NCBI RefSeq assembly: GCF_039531695.1 | Contig: NZ_BAAAQN010000029.1 | Coordinates: forward strand, 1-64,000 | Direction of reading: 5' to 3' | Length of the DNA: 64,000 nt | From: Catenulispora yoronensis | GTDB lineage: Bacteria > Actinomycetota > Actinomycetes > Streptomycetales > Catenulisporaceae | Shown here: positions 51,793 through 58,801 of the stretch, piece by piece | Position numbering within the stretch: the first letter of the stretch is position 1 | Layout of the letters: each line of letters begins with the position of its first letter | The notes under the pieces: generated by a model | Told to the model about the DNA's origin: nothing | Database searches by the model: none | Seen by the model: only the letters and a program-made list of their open reading frames with translations | Position numbers and translations under genes: made by a program

Positions 51793-52431
51793 TCAGGACA
51801 GCTGCTGGAGCCAGTTCGCGAGCACGTGGGCCCCGGCGTCGCCGGACTTCTCCGGATGGAACTGGGTCGCGGCCAGCGGCCCGTTCTCCACCGCGGCGAC
51901 GAACGGCTCGCCGTGCGTGGCCCAGGTGACCAGCGGCGCGGCCATCCGCCCGGTGTCGGTCAGCTCCCACTTGCGCACCGCGTAGGAGTGCACGAAGTAG
52001 AAGCGGGCGTCGGCGTCCAGGCCCGCGAACAGCTTGCTCCCGGCCGCGACGTCGAGGGTGTTCCAGCCCATGTGCGGGATGATCGGCGCGTCCAGCCGCT
52101 CGACGGTCCCGGGCCACTCGCCGCAGCCCTCGGTGACCACGCCGTGCTCGACCCCGCGGTCGAACAGGATCTGCATGCCGACGCAGATGCCGAGCACGGG
52201 ACGGCCGCCGGCCAGGCGCCGCCCGATGATCCGGTCCCCGCGCACCGCCTTCAGCCCGGTCATGCACGCCTCGTAGGCGCCGACGCCGGGGACGAACAGC
52301 CCGTCGGCGTTGAGCGCGGTGTCGAAGTCGGCCGAGACCTCGACCTGCGCGCCGGCCCGCTCCAGCGCGCGCTCGGCGGAGCGGATGTTGCCCGAACCGT
52401 AGTCGAGCACCACAACGTTGGGCCGGGTCAC
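51793..52431 (-). CDS. hisH: imidazole glycerol phosphate synthase glutaminase subunit
   Basis: 212 aa from GTG 52431 (VTRPNVVVLDYGSGN). Class I glutamine amidotransferase supplying ammonia to HisF. Nucleophile Cys in VLGICVGMQILFDRG, and the catalytic His-Pro-Glu in ATQFHPEKSG. Its GTG overlaps the stop of the small membrane protein gene (GTGA), so the two are translationally coupled. Confidence 0.95.
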   Translation of the reverse strand: MTRPNVVVLDYGSGNIRSAERALERAGAQVEVSADFDTALNADGLFVPGVGAYEACMTGLKAVRGDRIIGRRLAGGRPVLGICVGMQILFDRGVEHGVVTEGCGEWPGTVERLDAPIIPHMGWNTLDVAAGSKLFAGLDADARFYFVHSYAVRKWELTDTGRMAAPLVTWATHGEPFVAAVENGPLAATQFHPEKSGDAGAHVLANWLQQLS

Positions 52432-52598
52432 CAGCGCATCACCCCGGCGGCGATCGACATCCCGGCGCAGAGCACCAGCATCAGCGACATCACCCGCATG
52501 CCTCCGTTGCCGGAGGCCTGCTTGAACAGCGAGAAGGACCCGCCGAGAAGGAAAAGGCCGAGGAACACCAGTCCCGCGGCGGCGTAACTGCCGGTCAT
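52428..52598 (-). CDS. 56-aa small membrane protein upstream of hisH
   Basis: ATG 52598 to TGA 52428, 56 codons. The peptide has two hydrophobic segments (AAAGLVFLGLFLLGGSFSLF and MRVMSLMLVLCAGMSIAAGV) joined by KQASGNGG, a helical hairpin. The 4-bp stop/start overlap with hisH and good codon use support a real gene. Actinobacterial his operons commonly hold a small membrane protein at this place; function unknown. Confidence 0.82.
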   Translation of the reverse strand: MTGSYAAAGLVFLGLFLLGGSFSLFKQASGNGGMRVMSLMLVLCAGMSIAAGVMRW

Positions 52599-52834
52599 GA
52601 CCAGAGGACACCCTTCGTGCTCGGAATACCGTTCACTCTAGGGTCCGGCGTGCGGGCGGCCTGCGGCGCCCTGCCAGCGGACAGCGCGCGAGGATCGGCC
52701 TGGACCGGATCCGGAGCGCGACCGCACAGGTCGACACGAGTGATCACCTCACTGATTGTAGTTCCGCGCTCCGGCCCGGACCGGAGCGTCCGCAGAATGA
52801 GCAGCCTCCCGGGCGGTACGACTAGATTGGGTTC

Positions 52835-53500
52835 GTGACGACGACAGAGCTGCCGCTGTTCCCCCTCGGAAGCGTGCTCTTCCCCGGCGTCGTGCTGCCC
52901 CTGCACATCTTCGAGCATCGTTACCGGCAGCTGGTGCGCGACCTGTCGGCGCTGCCGGAGGGCGCGCCGCGCCGGTTCGGCGTACTGGCCATAAAGGACG
53001 GCCACGAGGTCGGCCACGGCAACGTCACCGCGCTGTACGACATGGGCTGCACCGCCGAGATCGACTCGATCGTGGAGTACGAGGACGGGCGCTTCGACAT
53101 CACCACCACCGGCGTGCACCGGTTCCGGCTGGAGTCGTACGACGACGACGGACCGTACGCGCGCGGCGAGGTGGAGCTGCTGGACGAGGTGGCCGGGCCG
53201 GACGCGGAGGTGCTGGCGCCCGGGCTGACCGCGTTGTTCCGCAAGTACCAGGCGGCGCTGTCGGAGCTGCGCGGAGTGCAGGTGGGGGCGATACCCGAAC
53301 TGCCGGAGGACCCGACGGTGCTGTCGTACCTGATCGGAGCCGCGACCGTGCTGGACGTCTACGAGAAGCAGCGGCTGCTGACCACCGAGACCACGACGGA
53401 ACGGCTCCGGGCGGAGGCGAAGATCCTGCGTCGGGAGACGGGGATCTTGAAGGCGCTGCCGTCGCTGCCGGCGGTGGATCTGCTGCGACGGCGGCGCTAG
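52835..53500 (+). CDS. LON N-terminal-domain protein
   Basis: 221 aa from GTG 52835. It contains only the Lon substrate-binding (LAN/PUA-like) domain, with no ATPase or protease: LPLFPLGSVLFPGVVLPLHIFEHRYRQLV and FGVLAIKDGHEVG at the N-terminus, and a helical C-terminus (RLRAEAKILRRETGILKALP). Such proteins are common in actinobacteria and of unknown role. Divergent from the small his-operon gene; followed by a terminator. Confidence 0.92.
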   Translation: MTTTELPLFPLGSVLFPGVVLPLHIFEHRYRQLVRDLSALPEGAPRRFGVLAIKDGHEVGHGNVTALYDMGCTAEIDSIVEYEDGRFDITTTGVHRFRLESYDDDGPYARGEVELLDEVAGPDAEVLAPGLTALFRKYQAALSELRGVQVGAIPELPEDPTVLSYLIGAATVLDVYEKQRLLTTETTTERLRAEAKILRRETGILKALPSLPAVDLLRRRR

Positions 53501-53523
53501 TGACCCGGCGGGTATAAACAGAA

Positions 53524-53550
53524 GAACCGGGGCGCTGGGCGCCCCGGTTC
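53524..53550. terminator. bidirectional terminator after LON-domain gene
   Basis: GAACCGGGGCGC (53524-53535) pairs perfectly with GCGCCCCGGTTC (53539-53550) around TGG. It sits between two convergent genes. Confidence 0.9.
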
Positions 53551-53563
53551 CGTACTTGTGCGA

Positions 53564-54493
53564 TCAGTTCCGCGAGGGATCGGCCTGCTGAGAGGCGCTC
53601 CCCGACGCGTCCCCCGACGGGGAAGCGTCGTTCGAGCCGCCGCCCGATCCGCCATTCGCATCTTTGTTCGAAGCGTCCGGTGTGGCGTCGGTCTGCGGCG
53701 CGCCGCCCGGGAGCCCGTACGGGTTGTCCGCCGTGAAGAACACCGGAGACCGCTGCTCGTACGACTGCCACGGCGGCGGCGACGGCTTGGTGAAGGCGGC
53801 GGTCAGCGCCAGGAACAGCACCGTGCCCAGCGCCGGCCCCGCCAGGTAGAGCCCCTGGGCGTGCAGCGCGACCGGGGCGTGGAAGTTGTGCCCGGCGGCG
53901 ATGGTGTGCAGCAGCACCAGCGGGTCGGGCATCGAGATCCAGCGGCCCAGCGCCGCGGCCAGCGTCGAGGCGGCCAGGCTGCCGAGCAGCACCCCGACCC
54001 ACGCCCCCACGCCCGCGCCGTCGCGCTGGCCGAGCCGGTCCCGCCCGGCCAGGAAGCCGCGCCGCCCGAGCCAGAACCCGAGCACCCCGAGCAGCAGCCC
54101 GGCCGCGGCGGTGAACAGGAAGTAGTACCCGTCGACGCTGGCGATGCCCTTCGCCTCCGGCGCCACCAGCAGCGCGGACTGGTCGATGCCGGCCTTCACC
54201 TGGGGCACGGCGTCGGCCGGGATGGTCAGCCACACCGTGGGCGCGAACCGGTACCAGGCCATGCCGGCCAGCACCCCCAGCAGCACGCCGACGGTCAGCA
54301 GGATCCCGCCCGCCAGCAGATCGGCGCGCCAGTCCCGCAGCAGGGTGCGCAGGCCGGGCCGACCGCCCTTCCGATCGTCGAACCGCGGCACGCCCGGGAG
54401 CCCCTGCCCGCTCTGCGGCTCGTGGAAGGGGTTCCGCGCCGCTGGGGAACCCGGGCCCTGCCCACCGGCAGTCGGCGAAGTCTGGTCGTTCAT
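53564..54493 (-). CDS. four-helix membrane protein with disordered ends, function unknown
   Basis: 309 aa. A Gly/Pro-rich cytoplasmic N-terminus (~50 residues) is followed by four hydrophobic segments (DLLAGGILLTVGVLLGVLAG; YYFLFTAAAGLLLGVLGFWL; GAWVGVLLGSLAASTLAAAL; AGPALGTVLFLALTAAF), with an external loop between the first two. The C-terminus is Ser/Gly/Asp-rich with a basic end. I do not recognise the family. Gene order next to ybaK and the LON-domain gene recurs in Streptomyces as I recall. Confidence 0.72.
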   Translation of the reverse strand: MNDQTSPTAGGQGPGSPAARNPFHEPQSGQGLPGVPRFDDRKGGRPGLRTLLRDWRADLLAGGILLTVGVLLGVLAGMAWYRFAPTVWLTIPADAVPQVKAGIDQSALLVAPEAKGIASVDGYYFLFTAAAGLLLGVLGFWLGRRGFLAGRDRLGQRDGAGVGAWVGVLLGSLAASTLAAALGRWISMPDPLVLLHTIAAGHNFHAPVALHAQGLYLAGPALGTVLFLALTAAFTKPSPPPWQSYEQRSPVFFTADNPYGLPGGAPQTDATPDASNKDANGGSGGGSNDASPSGDASGSASQQADPSRN

Positions 54494-54579
54494 CGTCTAT
54501 CAGCTTTTCATGCCGGGGCCGCACATGGCAGCCGGGAGGGGCAGAAGGGAAGGGACAAGGCTTCTGGCAGCATTGCCCC

Positions 54580-55071
54580 ATGGCCAAGAACCGTCAGGCG
54601 AGTGGAACCCCGGCGACAGCAGTGCTCACCAAGGCGGGCGTCGAATTCACGGTCCACACCTACGACCACGACCCCTCCGCCGCCTCCTACGGCAAGGAGG
54701 CCGCCGACGTCATGGGCGTCGAGCCCGAGCGCGTGTTCAAGACCCTGGTCGCCGACGTCGACGGAGTGCTGACAGTGGCCGTGGTCCCGGTCGCGGGCAG
54801 CCTGGACCTGAAGGCCCTGGCCGGCGCCGTCGGCGGCAAGAAAGCGGCGATGGCCGACCCGGCCGCGGTCACCCGCACCACCGGCTACGTGCTCGGCGGC
54901 GTGTCGCCGCTGGGCCAGCGCAAGCAGCTCCCGACCGTGATCGACGAGAGCGCGCTGCTGTTCGACACGATGTTCTGCTCCGCGGGCAAGCGCGGGATGG
55001 AGATCGAGCTGGCGCCGGACGAGCTGGTGCGCCTCACGGAGGCGGTGCTGGCTCCGATCGGCAAGGAGTAG
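54580..55071 (+). CDS. ybaK: Cys-tRNA(Pro) deacylase YbaK-type
   Basis: 163 aa. YbaK/EbsC fold removing cysteine wrongly charged to tRNA-Pro, or related mischarged tRNA. Conserved Lys in ERVFKTLVADVDG, KKAAMADPAAVTRTTGYVLGGVSPLGQRK and STLFCSAGKRG-type MFCSAGKRGMEIEL are present. Divergent from the upstream membrane protein gene. Convergent with rluD across 21 bp. Confidence 0.92.
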   Translation: MAKNRQASGTPATAVLTKAGVEFTVHTYDHDPSAASYGKEAADVMGVEPERVFKTLVADVDGVLTVAVVPVAGSLDLKALAGAVGGKKAAMADPAAVTRTTGYVLGGVSPLGQRKQLPTVIDESALLFDTMFCSAGKRGMEIELAPDELVRLTEAVLAPIGKE

Positions 55072-55092
55072 GCGCGCGGTGACCGCCGCCCC

Positions 55093-56022
55093 TCAGCTCT
55101 CCGCCGCGATCTGATCCAGCGCCGCCTGCAGATCGTCCGGGTACGAGCTCTCGAACTGCACCCACTCCCCCGTCCCCGGGTGTTCGAACCCCAGGCTCAC
55201 CGCGTGCAGCCACTGCCGTCCCAGCCCCAGGCGCTCGGCCAGCTTCGGGTCGGCTCCGTACTGCAAGTCGCCCACGCAGGGGTGCTTCAGCGCCGCCATG
55301 TGCACGCGGATCTGGTGCGTCCGGCCCGTCTCCAGCTTGATCGCCAGCAGGGTCGCCGCGCGGTACGCCTCCAGCGTCTCGTAGTGCGTCACGCTGTCCT
55401 TGCCGTCCCTGACCACCGCGAACTTGTAGTCATGGTGCGGGTGGCGGCCGATCGGGGCGTCGACGGTGCCGCGCATCGGGTCGGGGTGGCCCTGGACCAG
55501 GGTGTGGTAGCGCTTGTCGACGGTGCGGTCGCGGAAGGCCTGCTTGAGCAGGGTGTAGGCGCGCTCGCTCTTGGCGACGGCCATCAGGCCGCTGGTGCCG
55601 ACGTCGAGGCGGTGGACGACGCCTTGGCGTTCGGCGGCGCCGGAGGTGGAGATGCGGTAGCCGGCCGCGGCCAGCCCGCCGACGACGGTGGTGCCGAGCC
55701 AGCCGGGGCTGGGGTGGGCCGCGACGCCGACCGGCTTGTCGATCACGACGATGTCGTCGTCGTCGTGGACGATGCGCATGCCCTCGACGGCCTCGGCCTT
55801 CACCGCCACCGGGTCGGCCGCCGGGGGCAGTTCGATCTCCAGCCAGGCACCGCCGCGGACGCGGTCGGACTTGCCGGCCTCGGCACCGTCCACGCGGACC
55901 AGGCCGGCCGCGGCCAGTTCGGCGGCGCGGGTGCGCGACAGGCCGAACATGCGGGCCAGGGCGGCGTCGAGGCGCTCGCCCTCCAGACCGTCCGGGATGG
56001 GGAGGCTGCGGAGATCAGACAT
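55093..56022 (-). CDS. rluD: RluA/RluD-family pseudouridine synthase
   Basis: 309 aa from ATG 56022 (MSDLRSLP); ATG 56031 is possible. Converts specific uridines in 23S rRNA to pseudouridine. N-terminal S4 domain (GERLDAALARMFGLSRTRA...VRVDG) followed by the catalytic domain with VVDKP-type IDKPVGVAAHPSPG, the Asp motif HRLDVGTSGLMAVAK and KLETGRTHQIRVHM. Follows lspA by 36 bp, a common gene pair. Confidence 0.94.
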   Translation of the reverse strand: MSDLRSLPIPDGLEGERLDAALARMFGLSRTRAAELAAAGLVRVDGAEAGKSDRVRGGAWLEIELPPAADPVAVKAEAVEGMRIVHDDDDIVVIDKPVGVAAHPSPGWLGTTVVGGLAAAGYRISTSGAAERQGVVHRLDVGTSGLMAVAKSERAYTLLKQAFRDRTVDKRYHTLVQGHPDPMRGTVDAPIGRHPHHDYKFAVVRDGKDSVTHYETLEAYRAATLLAIKLETGRTHQIRVHMAALKHPCVGDLQYGADPKLAERLGLGRQWLHAVSLGFEHPGTGEWVQFESSYPDDLQAALDQIAAES

Positions 56023-56058
56023 GGTCCCCATTATCCGGCAGCGCGGGGGCCGCTCGGA

Positions 56059-56997
56059 TCACTCGGCCGGAGCGGAGCCGCCCGAGGGGTTGTCGGAGGA
56101 CGCGTCGTCGTCCTCGGCCGCCGGCGCCGTGTGCCGCGAGCCGTCCGGCTGCATCCCGAGGAACGACAGCAGCACCATCAAGCACCCGCCGGCCACGATC
56201 GCCGAGTCGGCGAGGTTGAACACCGGGAAGTCGTAGTGCACCAGCGGGAAGGTCGGGAACTGGAGGAAGTCCACGACGTGCCCGCGGAACAGCCCGGGCT
56301 CGCGGAAGATCCGGTCCGAGAGGTTGCCCAGCGCGCCGCCGAGCAGCAGCCCCAGCGCACAGGCCCAGGGCAGAGAGCGCAGGTTGCGCGAGACCCGCAG
56401 GATCACGAACACCACGGCGCCCGCGATGATGGTGAACACCCAGGTCTGGCCCTCGCCGATGGAGAACGCGGCCCCGGAGTTGCGGATCAGGGTCAGGTTC
56501 AGGAACCCGCCGGGCACGTGGATCGGGTCGCGGTCGGTCAGGTGCTGGACCACCAGCATCTTGCTGATCACGTCGATGGCCAGGGCCAGCGCCGCGACCG
56601 CGATCAGCACCGGGAGGCGGCGCGGCTTGCGGGACACCGGCACGTCCGGGCCCGTGCCCGCGCCGGAACCCGAGTCCTGGCTCACGGCGTCGGACGGCTC
56701 CGAGGCGGAAGGCTCTGCACCGGACGACAACTCCGAACCAGAGGCCTCCGAACCCGACGGCTCCGCACCGGGCCGCTCCGACCCGCCGTCCACCGCATCG
56801 TCCACAGCCGGGGCATCGGCCGCCGCGGCGGCCTCGACAACTTCAGAAGTCACAACGCTCTCAGTGTTCTCTACAGTCGCGGGGGGCTCACCGTGCTCAC
56901 GGTTCCCACGCTCGCCGGCAGCGCCCGCGCCTGCGCGCGACGTGGCCGCGTTCCCGGCCGTCTCTGAATCGGTACGCACTTCTGAAGCCACGCGCAC
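56059..56997 (-). CDS. lspA: lipoprotein signal peptidase with long N-terminal extension
   Basis: 312 aa, against ~160-200 for typical LspA. The last ~190 residues are the enzyme: four helices with NSGAAFSIGEGQ, catalytic Asp pair in LGNLSDRI and VFNLADSAIVAG. The first ~125 residues are a Ser/Glu/Ala/Gly-rich cytoplasmic extension with repeats such as EPSGSEASGSELSSG. A start inside the extension cannot be excluded but no better RBS is seen. LspA cleaves the signal peptide after Lgt has added lipid. Confidence 0.94.
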   Translation of the reverse strand: MRVASEVRTDSETAGNAATSRAGAGAAGERGNREHGEPPATVENTESVVTSEVVEAAAAADAPAVDDAVDGGSERPGAEPSGSEASGSELSSGAEPSASEPSDAVSQDSGSGAGTGPDVPVSRKPRRLPVLIAVAALALAIDVISKMLVVQHLTDRDPIHVPGGFLNLTLIRNSGAAFSIGEGQTWVFTIIAGAVVFVILRVSRNLRSLPWACALGLLLGGALGNLSDRIFREPGLFRGHVVDFLQFPTFPLVHYDFPVFNLADSAIVAGGCLMVLLSFLGMQPDGSRHTAPAAEDDDASSDNPSGGSAPAE

Positions 56998-57276
56998 ACC
57001 CTACATTCGGCGGGAAGCGGTCCGGTGTGGATCACCGGGAACCGGCGTGGATCTTCACCGGCGGCGGCCGCGTGGGCGGCCGCCCGCTGTCGGACCCAGG
57101 CGGACCCGGGCCCGATTCCCACCTCGTCCCACCTCGGCCACCTCGGCCCACCTCGGCCGCGTGCGCGAGGCGCGCCGGGCACCGCTCCCGGTGCCGGTCA
57201 GGCCAGGACGTGCCGGTCAGCTCCGCTCAGCGCCGGTCAGCACTGCTCGGCACTGCTCGGCGCCGGCCGGCACCGC

Positions 57277-57963
57277 TCAGCGCCGCTCCTGCCGCTGCTT
57301 GCAGCTCATGCACAGCGTGGCCCGCGGGAACGCCTGGAGCCGGTACTTGCCGACCGGCTCGCCGCACGACTCGCACACGCCGTACGTCCCGGCCGCCAGC
57401 CGGGCCAGCGCCCGCTCGGTCTGCTGGAGCATCTCGCGCGCGTTGTTCGCTATCGCCATCTCGTGCTCGCGCTCGAAGTTCTTGGTCCCGGCGTCGGCCT
57501 GGTCGTCGCCGGCGCCCTCGCCGGAGTCGCGCAGCAGGTCGGCGATGCCGGTCTCGGCGGTGGTGATCTCCCGGTGCAGCCGGGCGGCGTCGCCCTCCAG
57601 TTCGGCCTGGAGCTCGGCGACCTCCTCGGCGGTCCACGGGTCCTCGTTCGCGCGGTACGGCGGCAGCCCGCCCACACCGGCCGTGACCGGCTCCGTCACC
57701 TCTGCGACCGTCATCGGAGTCTCCTTGTTCGTCCCGGTAACAGCAGCGGCCGGCCCGCTCGCCGACCGCCTCGCCTCACCGGCGCCCGGCCGGCGGTTGG
57801 GCGGGGAGGCCGTGGCCCCCGTCGCGGCCCGAGTCGGCTTGGGCACCGCTTTGCCGGCCGCCGCGCCCTTCTTCGGCGCGGTCTTCGCCGCGCTGGTCGC
57901 GGCGTGCGTGGCCCCCGTGGCCGTCTCTGATGCCTTCGTCCTACTCGTCGTCACGGCCGTCAT
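57277..57963 (-). CDS. DksA/TraR-type zinc-finger protein
   Basis: 228 aa. C-terminal ~110 residues form the TraR/DksA coiled coil and zinc finger: EEVAELQAELEGDAARLH...ETGIADLL, then GVCESCGEPVGKYRLQAFPRATLCMSCKQRQE with all four cysteines. The N-terminal ~75 residues are Ala/Lys/Thr-rich (KTAPKKGAAAGKAVPKPTRA), like histone H1 or HupS tails and probably nucleic-acid binding. Family members bind the RNA polymerase secondary channel or are of unknown role. Next to lspA and ileS, as in other actinobacteria. Confidence 0.9.
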   Translation of the reverse strand: MTAVTTSRTKASETATGATHAATSAAKTAPKKGAAAGKAVPKPTRAATGATASPPNRRPGAGEARRSASGPAAAVTGTNKETPMTVAEVTEPVTAGVGGLPPYRANEDPWTAEEVAELQAELEGDAARLHREITTAETGIADLLRDSGEGAGDDQADAGTKNFEREHEMAIANNAREMLQQTERALARLAAGTYGVCESCGEPVGKYRLQAFPRATLCMSCKQRQERR

Positions 57964-58218
57964 CCTCGCTCTCTGACGTGGCGGCAGTTCACTCGAACCG
58001 TGCGTGGCTGCACATCACAGCCAAACCGTCCGCCCCCTACTCACACGCGTCGTGTAGCGTGCCCGCGCCGGGCCCCCGCTAATCACGCTTCGTGAGGGGA
58101 GAAACGTCCCAACCCGCCCACCAGTTCCCGTCGAACACATGCGCACCGAACATTCACTCATTCGGGCTAACACCGGTCGGCCGGGGCGGCCGGGGGGACG
58201 TCCTCGCAGGTCCGCCCG

Positions 58219-58497
58219 TCAGCCGAGCAGCTCCCGCACCGCCTCGCGGACCGCGTCCGGAGCGTCCGTGGAAACCCCTACGACCTTGTCCCTCGAAGTG
58301 GCGCCCGTGATCAACACCACTGAGCGTCGCGGCATTCCCAAGGCGTCCGCGAGCGCCCGTAGCGCCGCCTCGGTCGCCGCGCCGTCCACCGCCTTGGCGC
58401 TCACGGCCACAATCAGGGCCGTTTCACCGTGCCGCCCGCCAACCCGGGTGCGCGAGCTCCCGGGCTTGACGCGGATGGGAATCCGGAGCTCCTCCAC
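58219..58497 (-). CDS. DUF167 (YggU) family protein
   Basis: 92 aa from GTG 58497 (VEELRIPIRVKPGSSRTRVGG). The small DUF167 alpha/beta fold is complete: IPIRVKPGSSRTRVG, ALIVAVSAKAVDGAATEAAL, LADALGMPRRSVVLITGATSRDKVV. Function unknown in bacteria. It diverges from ileS; its start lies inside the ileS leader-promoter region. Confidence 0.9.
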   Translation of the reverse strand: MEELRIPIRVKPGSSRTRVGGRHGETALIVAVSAKAVDGAATEAALRALADALGMPRRSVVLITGATSRDKVVGVSTDAPDAVREAVRELLG

Positions 58498-58503
58498 ACC
58501 GCC

Positions 58504-58509
58504 TACAAT
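58504..58509 (+). promoter_or_regulatory. candidate -10 element for the ileS leader
   Basis: TACAAT at 58504-58509 is a good -10 match and lies about 75 bp before the T-box leader. No -35 hexamer is found at the normal distance (TTGACG at 58466 is 32 bp away), so this is tentative. Confidence 0.35.
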
Positions 58510-58579
58510 GGCACGAGTACCCGAGCGGGCAGCGACGGGACGAGTAGCGCGGACAGCGAGCGACGAGCGATCCGGGGAC

Positions 58580-58801
58580 GGTGTGAGCCCGGAGGCGGAC
58601 CCCGCGTGAAAATCACCCCCGAGCCGCCGGAGGAAAGGGCCGCCAGGCCCCGGTAGAACCGGCCGGGTGCGCAATGGAGTGGACATGCCGCTGACCACGG
58701 CGTGTCAAGGAGGGTGGTACCGCGGTACCGGCACTTGGGAACCCAGTGTCAGTGTCGTCCCTTCGTCGGCCATGGAACGCGACGAGGGAAGGTACCGCGC
58801 A
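58580..58801 (+). ncRNA. T-box riboswitch leader of ileS (translational type)
   Basis: The T-box sequence AGGGTGGTACCGCGG is at 58711-58725. A short Stem I region upstream holds the isoleucine specifier candidate ATC (58612-58614, in GTGAAAATCACC). Downstream, CCCTTCGTCG (about 58758-58768) can pair with the SD-containing CGACGAGGGAAGG (58780-58792), sequestering the ribosome binding site. Uncharged tRNA-Ile would free it. There is no U-run terminator, so control is translational, as in other actinobacterial ileS leaders with ultrashort Stem I. Confidence 0.88.

Noticed and set aside
58667..58801. Longer ileS start at 58667
   Set aside because: These codons lie in the T-box leader, including the conserved AGGGTGGTACCGCGG; the true start is ATG 58802 after GGAAGG.
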